From Sandaracinus sp. (GTDB lineage: Bacteria > Myxococcota_A > Polyangia > Polyangiales > Houyiibacteriaceae), in contig JACKEH010000011.1 in NCBI GenBank assembly GCA_020633125.1, positions 1 to 64,000 on the forward strand: a stretch of DNA of 64,000 nucleotides. The letters run 5' to 3'. This document shows positions 24,068 to 33,211 of this stretch, in pieces. How positions within the stretch are numbered: position 1 is the stretch's first letter; every line of letters starts with the position of its first letter. The position numbers and the translations under genes were made by a program. A model generated the notes under the pieces. The model made no database searches. It saw nothing but the letters and a program-made list of their open reading frames with translations, and had not been told where the DNA came from.

Positions 24068-24636
24068 TGAGTGAGCACGAGCCCTTCTGGTCGTGGTTCG
24101 TGGCCATGCTTCCGACGCTGGAAGCGGCCTACCGTGACGACGACGTCTCGACCTTGGCGCGTGAGGTCGAAGCGGGGCTTCGGAGCACGGGCGTTGGCGG
24201 TCGGTGGGAGATCGGTCCGCTCGACGAAGCGACGTGTTTCTTCGCATTCGGCGCGGGCGACCGGGAGCGACTGACCCGAAACCGGGCGCTCGTCGCGAGC
24301 GCGCCGGCGGTGCCGGGGTGGGTCTTTCTTCCGGCGAAGCCTCCGCGTCGGTGGCAGCGGCGAACGCTCGAAGTTCGGTCGTCGCTCGGCCTTCGTGAGG
24401 TCGACTTCGATCCTTGGCGCTTCTCCGCGTCACGAACGAATCACGGGTGGGTGATTCGTTTCGTCCCGTCGGGTGTGCACGGGTGGTCCTCCGACGAGCT
24501 CGAGGGACTCGCGTGGATGTTGCTCGACGCGGAGCTCGGCGAGGAGCGTGTGGTCGAAACCGTCACCGACGTCGTGGTCGTGGACGCATTCGACGACACG
24601 CTTCCCGTCGAGGCGTTGTCGCGAACGTTGGCCTGA
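24067..24636 (+). CDS. hypothetical protein (FWxWF N terminus)
   Basis: A 189-residue soluble protein beginning MSEHEPFWSWFVAMLPTLEA. It has an alternating helix/strand layout with RNRALVASAPAVPGWVFLPA and late GLAWMLLDAELGEERV. From memory, proteins of this style (FW-x-WF start, 'xPxxPGWxxxxxKPP' middle) are common as unknown partners in accessory islands, but I cannot name the family. Its start overlaps the CxxC gene by one base; its stop is three bases from the stop of the convergent htpX gene. Confidence 0.65.
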   Translation: MSEHEPFWSWFVAMLPTLEAAYRDDDVSTLAREVEAGLRSTGVGGRWEIGPLDEATCFFAFGAGDRERLTRNRALVASAPAVPGWVFLPAKPPRRWQRRTLEVRSSLGLREVDFDPWRFSASRTNHGWVIRFVPSGVHGWSSDELEGLAWMLLDAELGEERVVETVTDVVVVDAFDDTLPVEALSRTLA

Positions 24637-24639
24637 CGC

Positions 24640-25521
24640 TCACATCTGCCGAAGCGCCGCGATGCGCGCTTCGAGCGGCGGGTGCGAGGAGAAGAGGCTG
24701 CGGACGTCGCCGAGGATGCCGAAGGCTTTGACCTGCGGAGGCATCGCAGCCGGGCGGCTCTGCTTGAGGGCTTCGAGGGCGCCGATCATCGGGCCGGCGC
24801 CGACGAGGCGGGCGGCGCCGGCGTCCGCGCGGTACTCGCGCATGCGGGAGAACCACATCGCGATCACGGTGGCGAGCACGCCGAAGAGCATGTCGAAGAG
24901 GAAGACGAAGACGTAGTAGAGGCCGCTCGGGCCGCGGCGGTCGTCGCCGCGTTGAAGCGCGGCGTCGGCGAGGCGGGCGAGGGCGCGGCTGAAGAAGATC
25001 ACGAAGGCGTTCAGCACGCCTTGGAGGAGCGCCATCGTGACCATGTCGCCGTTGGCGACGTGGCTCACCTCGTGGGCGAGCACGGCTTCGACCTCTGGGC
25101 GGCCCATGTTGCGGAGCAAGCCGGTGGAGACCGCGACGAGGGCGGCGTCTTTGCACGCGCCGGTCGCGAAGGCGTTCATGTCGGGCGCGTCGTAGACGGC
25201 GACCTCGGGCATGCCGATGCCGGCCGCTTGGGCTTGCCGAGCGACGGTGGTGAGCAACCAATGCTCGACCTCGTTGCGAGGCTGCCGGATGACCTGCGCG
25301 CCGACCGCCATCTTCGCGAGGCTCTTCGAGAGCGCGAGGCTGAGGAACGCGCCGCCCATGCCCCAGACGAGGCTGAAGAGGAGGAGCGGCACCCAATCGC
25401 TGCCGAAGCCTTCCTTCGGCAGGATGCCGAGGCGGTCGAGCACGGCGTAGATCACGCCGAGCACGAGCATCACGGCGAGGTTGGTGAGCAGGAACAATCC
25501 GACGCGGCGTGCGAGGGCCAT
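24640..25521 (-). CDS. htpX: HtpX-type M48 membrane zinc metalloprotease
   Basis: A 293-residue integral membrane protease that degrades misfolded membrane proteins. Two membrane segments at the N terminus (LFLLTNLAVMLVLGVIYAVL, and WVPLLLFSLVWGMGGAF), then the zinc site AHEVSHVANGD near residue 150, two more membrane segments and the third ligand in SRMREYRADAGAA. Size and order are those of HtpX. It forms its own transcription unit. Confidence 0.93.
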   Translation of the reverse strand: MALARRVGLFLLTNLAVMLVLGVIYAVLDRLGILPKEGFGSDWVPLLLFSLVWGMGGAFLSLALSKSLAKMAVGAQVIRQPRNEVEHWLLTTVARQAQAAGIGMPEVAVYDAPDMNAFATGACKDAALVAVSTGLLRNMGRPEVEAVLAHEVSHVANGDMVTMALLQGVLNAFVIFFSRALARLADAALQRGDDRRGPSGLYYVFVFLFDMLFGVLATVIAMWFSRMREYRADAGAARLVGAGPMIGALEALKQSRPAAMPPQVKAFGILGDVRSLFSSHPPLEARIAALRQM

Positions 25522-25754
25522 GGGCTGACGGATAATCGCACCGTGACGGGCGGCAAGGGGGGAGAAACGATTCGTGATTTTCGAGTGATTCGCGCGTCAC
25601 GCCGTGGCGTCTGCGGCGACTGAATCTCTTCGGCCCCCGCTCTTGGCGTTCGACGGGAGAACGGATACGAGAAACGCGCTTCGCGCCCCAGAGACAGAGT
25701 CGGAGACGGCGCTTCGCGCCACCGGCTGCGCCGACACCGCAGCGCCGCAAAGGG
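25522..25754. other. intergenic region with GCGCTTCGCGCC elements
   Basis: No gene. Two copies of a short hairpin element (GCGCTTCGCGCC at 25676-25687 and 25709-25720; with the preceding G the second forms a 5-base stem with a TTC loop). Confidence 0.4.
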
Positions 25755-26660
25755 CTACGCGTCGGCGTCGGCTTGGTCGCTCTCGGGCACCGCGGCGTCC
25801 GGTGCGAGCATCGCGCGGGCGAGATCCGTCGCAGGGCCGACAGGGCCGATCGCGCGTCGGAGGCCCGGATCGCCCGCGACGTGCTTCACGCGCTCCAGCG
25901 CGCGCACGGCTTCGGCTTCTTCGTCGCGCGAGGCATGCGCGTGGGCACGAACGACGTCGTAGGTCGCGGCGAGCGCTCCGTCGGCGTCGTTCTCGTCGGG
26001 GCAGAGCGCGAGCGCTTCGTCGGCGGCGCCTTGCACCGCGAACAACAAGGCTTCGCCGGCACGCACCCAACGTTCGACCGCGGGCTCGGCCGGGCGAGCG
26101 ATGGACGCGAAGGCTTCGCTCGCGCCTTCGAGGTCGCTCGCTTGAAGGCGCACGGTCGCGAGCGCTTGCAACGCGCGGGCGCGACCCTCGGGGGTGAGCG
26201 CGTCCATCGCGATCGTCTCGAGCACCGTGCGCGCGTCGGCCCAGAGCTCGACCGCGCTCAACGGCAACGCCGCGAAGAGCGCGTACTCGGCGTGCTCCTT
26301 CGCCGGCACCGAGCGGCGAAGCTTGGCGAGCTTCTCCAGCAGCGCGACGCGGGCTTCGTCGCGCGCGTCCGCTTGGCCGAGTCGGTAGGCGACGAGCGCC
26401 AACGCGCGAAGGTGGCGGTTGCGCCGCGCGGAGAGCGTCGAGAGGAGCAGCGTGACGCCGCCACCGACCGCGGCGGCGATCGGAGGCGGGAGCGCCACGA
26501 GCAGCACGCCGCCGGCGAAGAACGCGACGATCAGCTCACCGAAGAAGGCGCGCAACAGCATGGCGGTGCTGAAGAGCGCGAGGGGGACGCCCCAAATCCA
26601 TGCGCGAAGGAAGGGCGCGAGCAGGCCGAGCCCGAGGGCGGTCAGCGCGACGTAGAGCAT
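25755..26660 (-). CDS. membrane-anchored TPR-like protein
   Basis: A 301-residue protein with two or three hydrophobic segments in the first 75 residues (for example LTALGLGLLAPFLRAWIWG and GGVLLVALPPPIAAAVGGG), then a cytosolic helical part built of Ala-rich antiparallel helices with TPR spacing (KEHAEYALFAALPLSAVELW, GRARALQALATVRLQASDLE). No catalytic residues. It follows a secreted TPR protein on the same strand, which suggests a shared role in complex assembly. Specific function unknown. Confidence 0.65.
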   Translation of the reverse strand: MLYVALTALGLGLLAPFLRAWIWGVPLALFSTAMLLRAFFGELIVAFFAGGVLLVALPPPIAAAVGGGVTLLLSTLSARRNRHLRALALVAYRLGQADARDEARVALLEKLAKLRRSVPAKEHAEYALFAALPLSAVELWADARTVLETIAMDALTPEGRARALQALATVRLQASDLEGASEAFASIARPAEPAVERWVRAGEALLFAVQGAADEALALCPDENDADGALAATYDVVRAHAHASRDEEAEAVRALERVKHVAGDPGLRRAIGPVGPATDLARAMLAPDAAVPESDQADADA

Positions 26661-26751
26661 GGGTCAGCTCGCGGACGGGCGAACGGCGCACGCCGCTTCC
26701 GAGCACGCCGTCTCCGTACACGACGCTCGGGTCACGAACGTGGCGCGCACG

Positions 26752-27306
26752 TCACTCCGTGGTGTTGCCGGCCGCACGTCGCGCTTCGCGGCGCTGACGA
26801 ACGGCAGCGCCCGCAGTGTCGGCGGCCTGGATGCGATCGACCGCGATGGCCATCTCTTCCGGGATCTCCGGGGGGAGGATGCTCGGGTTGGCGATCGCGA
26901 ACGAGCGGAGCGCTTCGATGGCGGTCTTGGCTTCGGTGCGGCGGCCTGCGTCTTCGAGCAGGAGGCGAACGACGCCGTGAAGGCCGGTGGCCTCGTAGAA
27001 GCGGTCGTCGGCGCGGTTCGCGAGGCGGGCGCAGGCGCGGTAGCTCTCGAGGGCCGCTTCGCGATCGCCCATGCGCGTGAGCGCGGCGCCGAGGTGGCAA
27101 TGCGCGGGGGCGCGGGTGGGGGCGCGGGCGATGGACTCGCGCAAGGCGGTCGCGGCGCCCGAGGGATCGCCCGCGGCCAGCAGTCCGAGCGCGCCGCGCA
27201 TCTCGGCCACGTAGGGCGGCGTGAGCGAGGCGGGCTCTTGGGCCGACGCGAGGGAGACCGACGAAGTCGACAGGGCGAGCGCGAGGAAGGCGAGCGCGAG
27301 GCGCAT
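26752..27306 (-). CDS. secreted TPR-repeat protein
   Basis: A 184-residue exported protein: signal peptide with ASAQ cleavage near residue 23, then two to three TPR units (GALGLLAAGDPSGAATALRE, APAHCHLGAALTRMGDREAA, RFYEATGLHGVVRLLLEDAG). TPR proteins act as protein-binding scaffolds. The gene is divergent from the phosphotransferase operon and precedes the other TPR-like gene on the minus strand. Confidence 0.75.
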   Translation of the reverse strand: MRLALAFLALALSTSSVSLASAQEPASLTPPYVAEMRGALGLLAAGDPSGAATALRESIARAPTRAPAHCHLGAALTRMGDREAALESYRACARLANRADDRFYEATGLHGVVRLLLEDAGRRTEAKTAIEALRSFAIANPSILPPEIPEEMAIAVDRIQAADTAGAAVRQRREARRAAGNTTE

Positions 27307-27431
27307 GGCGGGAGACTACCGCCCCTGCCTCCGGACCGCGAGCCCCGTACGCGCGGCCGTACACAGAGCCGGGGAAACGCGCTCGGAACCCGCGGTTCAC
27401 GGCCTCCCGAAAACGCGTAGGCTTCGCGCCC

Positions 27432-28481
27432 ATGGTCGAGGTCCCCGAGAGCACCCGCGAGGTGCGTGAGAACCATCGTTTCGACGAGACGCGCCTGACG
27501 GCGTGGTGGCGCGAGGCGATCGGTCCGGTCGACACCCTCACGGTGCGGCAGTTCAAGGGCGGGCAGTCGAACCCCACGTTCTGGGTGAGCGACGGCGAGC
27601 GCGCGCACGTGTTGCGCAAGAAGCCGCCCGGGAAGCTTTTGCCGAAGGCCCACCAGGTGGAGCGCGAGCACCGCGTGATGGCGGCGCTGGCGGGGACCGA
27701 CGTGCCAGTGCCGAAGGTGCTCGGGCTCTGCGAGGACTCGGAGGTGATCGGCACCGCGTTCTTCGTGATGGAGATGCTGCAGGGCCGCATCTTCTGGAAC
27801 GTGCAGCTGCCGGACGTGAGCTCGCCCGAGGAACGTTCGGCGATCTACGACGAGCTCGCGCGGGTGCTCGCGGCGATTCACGGGGCGGACCTCGAAGGCG
27901 TCGGCCTCGCGGACTTCGGCCCGCACGGCGGCTACGTGACGCGGCAGGTCGAGCGTTGGAGCAAACAATACGTGGCGTCGAAGACGTCCGAGAACGCGCC
28001 GATGGAGAAGCTGCTCGCGTTTCTTCCCGCGAACGTTCCCGCGGACGACGCGACCACGCTGACGCACGGCGACTTCCGGCTCGACAACCTCGTCTTTCAC
28101 CCGACCGAGCCCCGTTGCCTCGGGGTGCTCGATTGGGAGCTCTCGACCCTCGGGCATCCGCTCGCGGACCTCGCTTACACCTGCATGCTCTACGACGTGA
28201 GCCTGCCGAACGTCGGCGGTCTGCTCGGCGTGGACTTCGCCGCCACCGGAATTCCGACCGAGCAGGACTTCGTGGCGCGTTACGTCGCGCGCGGTGGGCG
28301 TCCGGCCAGCGGTGACGATTGGGCCTACATGAAGGCCTTCGGGCTCTTTCGTTTGGCGGCCATCGCGCAAGGCGTCTACGCGCGCAGCCTTCAAGGCAAC
28401 GCGTCGAACGCGAACGCGGGCATGTTCGGCGCCGCGGTGGGGCACCTCGCGGGCATCGCGTGCCGGCTGGTGGGCTTGTGA
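27432..28481 (+). CDS. APH-family phosphotransferase (ACAD10-like)
   Basis: A 349-residue aminoglycoside-phosphotransferase-fold enzyme of the group often linked to fatty-acid oxidation (similar to the kinase part of ACAD10/11, which acts on 4-hydroxyacyl-CoA). The N lobe has FKGGQSNPTFWV and VLRKKPPG with the ATP lysine; the C lobe has the Brenner motif THGDFRLDNLVF (catalytic Asp) and GVLDWELSTLGHPLADL with the metal-binding Asp. It starts an operon with the next three genes, each joined by a GTGA overlap. Two hot-dog thioesterases in the same operon support an acyl-CoA substrate. Confidence 0.88.
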   Translation: MVEVPESTREVRENHRFDETRLTAWWREAIGPVDTLTVRQFKGGQSNPTFWVSDGERAHVLRKKPPGKLLPKAHQVEREHRVMAALAGTDVPVPKVLGLCEDSEVIGTAFFVMEMLQGRIFWNVQLPDVSSPEERSAIYDELARVLAAIHGADLEGVGLADFGPHGGYVTRQVERWSKQYVASKTSENAPMEKLLAFLPANVPADDATTLTHGDFRLDNLVFHPTEPRCLGVLDWELSTLGHPLADLAYTCMLYDVSLPNVGGLLGVDFAATGIPTEQDFVARYVARGGRPASGDDWAYMKAFGLFRLAAIAQGVYARSLQGNASNANAGMFGAAVGHLAGIACRLVGL

Positions 28482-28534
28482 AAGGCGACACCATGACGCT
28501 TGCGTGTGTTTCGGCGCGCGGTAGCTCAGGGGCC

Positions 28535-29308
28535 GTGCGTACGTCGCTTCTTCTGGCGCTTGCCCTCTCCACCTTTGGCTGCCTCAAGGCCGACGAGCCC
28601 GCCGCCGCGGATCGGGAGGCCCGGCCGATCTCGGCGACGGGCGGTGAGAACGAGGCGCAGGTCATCGAGATTCGCACGCTCACGATCGCGTGGTCGGGGG
28701 CCCAGGGCGCAAGCGAGGAGATCACGCGCACCGAGGCGCAGGCCGACGCGCGCGCGCAGAACGTCGCGAGCCTGGCGCGTCTGCCGGACTCGAACTTCGG
28801 CGAGGTCGCGCGGGCCTACGGCGACACGCCGCCGGCGACGGTGCGTCTGTCGCGGGGGGATTCGACGCTGCCGTCGGAGGTGGTCTCGGAAGCCTTTCGT
28901 CTGCGGGTCGGTCAGCGCTCGCGTGCGATTCGCACCGACGCGGGCTTCGTGGTGATGGAGCGGCTTCCGGATCCGCAGACGGGGCCGACCGAGATTCGCG
29001 CGCGGCACATCCTCGTCTCGTACGTCGGCGCGCGGATGGCGGGCGAAGACGTCTCGCGAAGCCGCGAAGAGGCGCAGGGGCTCGCGGAGGCCATCGCGCG
29101 TCGGGCGCGCAGCGGCGAAGACTGGGACGCGCTGCATCGCGCGCACAGCGACGAGGCGAACGGACCGGAAGGTGGCGACCTCGGTCGCTTCGGGCGCGGG
29201 CAGATGGTGCCGGCGTTCGAGCGTTCGGCCTTCGCGCTCGAGGTCCGAGAGATCAGCGACGCGGTGGAGTCGCCCTTCGGCTTTCACGTGATTCAGAGGC
29301 TCGAGTGA
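28535..29308 (+). CDS. PpiC-type peptidyl-prolyl isomerase lipoprotein
   Basis: About 257 residues. The GTG start at 28535 gives an ideal lipoprotein signal, MRTSLLLALALSTFGC, with lipobox STFGC; longer starts (GTG 28478 overlapping the previous stop, or ATG 28493) add up to 19 residues and are possible. It has two parvulin halves: a degenerate first one with PDSNFGEVARAYGDT and SEAFRLRVGQRSRAI, and a canonical second one beginning RARHILVSYVGA and ending GGDLGRFGRGQMVPAFERSA and GFHVIQRLE. It should assist folding of exported proteins at the outer membrane. Confidence 0.82.
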   Translation: MRTSLLLALALSTFGCLKADEPAAADREARPISATGGENEAQVIEIRTLTIAWSGAQGASEEITRTEAQADARAQNVASLARLPDSNFGEVARAYGDTPPATVRLSRGDSTLPSEVVSEAFRLRVGQRSRAIRTDAGFVVMERLPDPQTGPTEIRARHILVSYVGARMAGEDVSRSREEAQGLAEAIARRARSGEDWDALHRAHSDEANGPEGGDLGRFGRGQMVPAFERSAFALEVREISDAVESPFGFHVIQRLE

Positions 29309-29844
29309 GCAAGGGCGCGAAGGCCGACGACGCCGCGGCGGAGAAGGCGGCGCGGCTCGAACGCATCGACGCCGCCTTCGCGCGCGCGATTCCGTACAAC
29401 GCGTGGCTCGGTCTTCGCGCGGTCGACGTCGGCGCGAAGGGCGAAGGGCGCATCGTGCTCACGTTGCCCTTTCGCGCCGAGCTCGTGGGCAACCCGATCA
29501 GCGGCGTGCTGCACGGCGGGCCGATCACGGCGGCGATGGACGCCGCGTGTGGGGCGTCGGTCTTCCTCGCGCTCCGCGAGCCGCAACGCATCGCGACGCT
29601 CGACCTTCGCGTGGATTACCTGCGCGGCGCGGCACCGGGGGTCGACCTCTTCTGCCGCGCGGAGTGTGTGCGCATCACCAAGCAGGTGGCCTTCGCGCGC
29701 GGCACGATGGACCAAGGCGACGCCGACGAGCCGCTCGCGGTGGTGGCCGCGACCTTCATGGTCTTTCGCGATCAAGGCTCGGTCTTGGCCGAAGGCTTGA
29801 AGGAGTCGAAGGGCGGCGCGGGCTCGGACGGAGGCGGCGCGTGA
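29305..29844 (+). CDS. PaaI-type hot-dog thioesterase
   Basis: A 179-residue single hot-dog-fold acyl-CoA thioesterase. The family motif GNPISGVLHGGPITAAMDAACG is present (HGG loop with the catalytic Asp on the central helix), followed by ATLDLRVDYLRGA. It has a GTG start that overlaps the upstream stop. It pairs with the next gene, a second hot-dog domain of similar type, and the two may form a heteromer. Confidence 0.88.
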   Translation: MSKGAKADDAAAEKAARLERIDAAFARAIPYNAWLGLRAVDVGAKGEGRIVLTLPFRAELVGNPISGVLHGGPITAAMDAACGASVFLALREPQRIATLDLRVDYLRGAAPGVDLFCRAECVRITKQVAFARGTMDQGDADEPLAVVAATFMVFRDQGSVLAEGLKESKGGAGSDGGGA

Positions 29845-30299
29845 GCGACTTCCTCGCCGTGCTCGCGGAGGCGAAGCGCCAGAGCGACCCTTCGGGCATC
29901 GCGCCGGCCGTGCCGTACCTGCACGCGATGGGCATCGAGACGCGGCTCGAGGGCGACGTGCTCGTGTGCACGATGCGTTTCTCCGAGCCGCTCATCGGCA
30001 ACTTCGCGATTCGTGCGTTGCACGGTGGCACCCTGGGTGCGTTGCTCGAGAGCGCGGCTGCGACGACCTTGCTCTGGCGCGAGCTGCTCGCGGCCGAGGT
30101 CGTCGACGAGCGCCTCGCGATGCCGCGCATCGTGAGCCTCACGGTCGACTACCTGCGCACCGGTCGTGCGGTCGACACCCACGCGCGTGCGTTCATCACC
30201 TCGGCCGGGCGTCGTGTCGCGCGCATTCGGGCCGAGGCGTGGCAGGACGATCCCGAGCGGCCGGTGGCCGCGGCGCAGGCGAGCTTCTTGGTCGGCTGA
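29841..30299 (+). CDS. second hot-dog thioesterase
   Basis: A 152-residue hot-dog protein with IGNFAIRALHGGTLGALLES (HGG loop; Glu in place of the Asp seen in the partner) and SLTVDYLRTGRAVDTHARA. GTG start overlaps the previous stop by four bases. The complementary loop chemistry, HGG..D in one and HGG..E in the other, fits two related subunits or two substrates. It ends the operon. Confidence 0.87.
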   Translation: MSDFLAVLAEAKRQSDPSGIAPAVPYLHAMGIETRLEGDVLVCTMRFSEPLIGNFAIRALHGGTLGALLESAAATTLLWRELLAAEVVDERLAMPRIVSLTVDYLRTGRAVDTHARAFITSAGRRVARIRAEAWQDDPERPVAAAQASFLVG

Positions 30300-30655
30300 G
30301 GCACCGCGCTTCGCGCCTCAGAGTTGCAGGAGTTCGGGCAGACGGCGTCTCGCTCGACCGCGCACCGAGGCGCCGCTTCGCGGTTTGCCGGCATCAGAGC
30401 TGCGCTCTCGCGGGCTCACGAGATTGTGTCGACTCGCAAGCCCTTGGCCTCGATTGCCTCTGGGGATGCACGCTTTGCCTTCGGCGCTTCGTGCCTTTCC
30501 CTTTGGCGTCGTTCGAGCGGATGCAGCGCGTGGCGCTCGCGTAGTGGAGTCGGGGCGGTGCCGGCCTGGGGGCGCGTCGTGGTGGCGCCTGGGAGCGATC
30601 CCGCTTGAAAGCGTTCTCGCGCGGCTCGATCCTCCCGCCACCTTTCGGAGGCCGG
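30300..30655. other. intergenic region
   Basis: No gene is supported. It contains one GCGCTTCGCGCC element (30306-30317) right after the thioesterase stop, and a CGGAGG ribosome site just before the aldehyde dehydrogenase start. No clear terminator or promoter was found. Confidence 0.4.
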
Positions 30656-32047
30656 ATGACCGACGTGCAGAAGACCGTTTCGCCCATCGATGGACAGGTG
30701 ATCGCGGAGCATCCGCTCGCGAGCGCGAGCGAGGCCGACGCGGTGCTCGGGCGCGCGCAGAAGGCGTTCGAGCTGGCGTCGGACGTCGCTCGAAGAACGC
30801 ACGAAGCGCGTCGGCGCGTTCGTCGATGCGCTCGTCGCGAAGAAGAGCACGCTCGCCGACGAGCTGACGTCCCAGATGGGGCGCCCGCGCCGCTACACCG
30901 AGGCGAGCTCGGCGGCTTCGAGGATCGTGCGCGCACGATGATGCGGCTGGCGCCCGAAGCGCTCGCGGACGTCGACCCCGGCGACAAGGCGGGCTTCGTG
31001 CGGCGGCTGCACCGCGAGCCGCTCGGCGTCGTGCTGGTGCTCTCGCCGTGGAACTACCCGTGGCTCACGGCCGTGAACGCGGTGGTGCCGGCGCTGCTCT
31101 CGGGCAACGTCGTGGTGCTCAAACACTCCGACCAGACGCCGCTCGTCGCCGACCGCATGACGGAGGCCGCGAAGGAAGCCGGGCTTCCCGAGGGCGTCTT
31201 CTCGCACGTGCACGCGAGCCACGATCGGGTCGCGGAGATGGTCCGCGATTCGCGGGTCGCCTACGTCGCGTTCACCGGCTCGGTCGAAGGCGGGCACGCG
31301 GTCGTGAAGGCCGCGAGCGAGCGTTTCGTCGGGCTCGGGCTCGAGCTCGGCGGCAAGGACCCCGCCTACGTCGCGGCGGACGCGCCTTTCGACTTCGCGG
31401 TCGAGAACGTGGTCGACGGCGCGTTCTTCAACAGCGGGCAGAGCTGCTGCGCGGTCGAGCGCGTCTACGTGCACGCGTCGATCTGGGAGCGGTTCGTCGA
31501 GGCCTTCGTCGCGCTCACGAAGCAATACGTGCTCGGCGATCCACGCGAGCAAGCGACGACGCTCGGGCCGGTGGTGCGCGCGCGCAACGCGCAGGGCATT
31601 CAGGCGCAGATCGACGCGGCGATCGCCGCGGGCGCGAAGAGCCTGATCGACCCGAAGAGCTTTGCGGGCGCCGAGCGAGGCTTGCCTTACCTCGCGCCGC
31701 AGGTGCTCGTGGACGTCACGCACGACATGGCCTTCATGCGAGACGAGACCTTCGGACCGGCGATCGGTTTGATGAAGGTGCAGAGCGACGAAGAGGCGCT
31801 GCGTTTGATGAACGACAGCCGCTACGGCCTCACGGCCTCGATCTGGACCTCGGACCTGCAGCGCGCGGAGACGCTCGGCGCCGCGCTCGAGACCGGCACC
31901 GTGTTCATGAACCGCTGCGACTACCTCGACCCCGAGCTCGCGTGGGTGGGCGTCAAAGACAGCGGCCGCGGATGCACCCTCAGCCGCTGGGGCTTCGAGT
32001 CGCTGACGCGGCCGAAGAGCTTCCACCTGCGTCTGCCGCCGGGCTGA
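30656..32047 (+). pseudogene. aldehyde dehydrogenase with two compensating frameshifts
   Basis: An aldehyde dehydrogenase superfamily protein (about 463 residues) that oxidises an aldehyde with NAD(P)+. Catalytic parts are intact: LSPWNYPW (cofactor), LELGGKDPAYV with the general-base Glu, and FNSGQSCCAVERVYVH with the nucleophilic Cys. Between about 30772 and 30935 the reading frame is wrong: the neighbouring frame there gives a proper family segment (WRRTSLEERTKRVGAFVDAL, then VAKKSTLADELTSQMGRPRR), while the open frame gives an Arg-rich nonsense. One frameshift enters and a second leaves, so the frame stays open but about 55 residues are scrambled. Start ATG 30656 has a CGGAGG site. Confidence 0.8.
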
Positions 32048-32066
32048 CGCGTCGACGAAAACGCCG

Positions 32067-32096
32067 AAGACCGCGCTCGTTCGGGCGCGGTCTTTT
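32067..32096. terminator. bidirectional terminator between convergent genes
   Basis: Perfect 10-base stem AAGACCGCGC (32067-32076) with its complement at 32085-32094, eight-base loop, followed by TTTTC on the plus strand and, on the minus strand, a weaker U run. It separates the aldehyde dehydrogenase from the minus-strand gene that ends at 32108. Confidence 0.75.
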
Positions 32097-32107
32097 CATG
32101 CGGGCGG

Positions 32108-33081
32108 TCAGAGCCGGAGCGAGACGCCGACCGCGACGTGCGATTGGTCGGTTCGCAGCGTGATGTCGCGCTTCTCGAAGAGGACTTGGGCCTCGTCGTA
32201 GACCTGGCGGTGTCGCCAGCCGACTTCGGCGAAGACCGCGAAGTTCTGATGCACGGCGAACGACATGCCGCCGAGGAAGCCCGCGTTGAAGCCGAGCAGG
32301 TTCTCGAGGTTCTCGTCGCTCGGGCGGTAGATCGTGAACCCGAGAGGAATGCCGACGTAGATCTCGAGCTCGAGCGTGTCGGAGAGCACGAAGGGAAGGC
32401 GAGGGCGGAGCCAGAGGTCGAGGTCGATCGTGAGCTCGCGGTCTTCGGCGTCTTCGACCGAGTAGCTGGCGATGCCGACCTCGGCGCCGATGCCGAGGTA
32501 ACGCGCGACGAAGACCTCGCCACGCACCGCGGCGCCGAAGGTGGGCTCGAGGTCGCTGCGGCCGTTGGGTGCCAGGAGGATCTCGGGCTCGGCGTCGAAT
32601 CGGAGACCGCCGCCGAAGCCCATCGTGAACGCCGCGGAGAAGCGGAAGAGCTCTTCGAAGCGGGGCGCGAAACGGGCGGTGAAGCTCGGGCTGCGGCGTA
32701 GGCCGTCTTCGCGGTGGTGAGCGAGGGCGCGGGGGGCGGCGGCGGCTCGTCGGATTCGAGCGCGGCCACCAGCGTCTCGAGCTCGGCGCGCTCGCCGGCG
32801 CTCGCGTCGGCGTTGCGGAGGTAGAGGCGGTAGTAGCGGACGGCGTCGTCGCGCTCGCCGGCACGCTCGTACGCACGCGCGGCGTTGAACGCGAGGTCCG
32901 GGTCGTGAGCCAGCGAATGCGCGCGCGCGAAGTCGTCGGCCGCGTCGTCGTAGTCGCCCGCTTCGTAGGCCGCGACGCCTTCCGCGAAGGCGGCTCGTGC
33001 TTCCGCCAACTCCTCGGGGGTTTGGGCCTCCACGACGGAAACGAAGGCAAAGAGGAGGACCGAGAGCCATGCGTGACGCAT
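32108..33081 (-). pseudogene. exported TPR / outer-membrane beta-barrel protein, frameshifted
   Basis: The N terminus (ATG 33081) is MRHAWLSVLLFAFVSVVEAQ, a signal peptide, then one or two TPR-like units (AEGVAAYEAGDYDDAADDFA, DLAFNAARAYERAGERDDAV) and a Pro-rich linker. The frame then breaks near 32,700; in the other frame a beta-barrel of about 190 residues follows to the stop (FRFSAAFTMGFGGGLRF, alternating strands, last residues VAVGVSLRL), typical of an outer-membrane protein. A one-base change joins them to about 320 residues, a common myxobacterial TPR-plus-porin layout. Confidence 0.7.
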
Positions 33082-33211
33082 TGCGTCAGAGGATGACACA
33101 TTCCGCGAGGGAGGCTCGCGACGGCGCTGTCGCGAAGACCGAACGCTGCGTCGCACGGCCTCGGCGCGATCGACCCTGGCGTTCACGCTCGTTTTTCCCG
33201 AGGGTGCCGCC

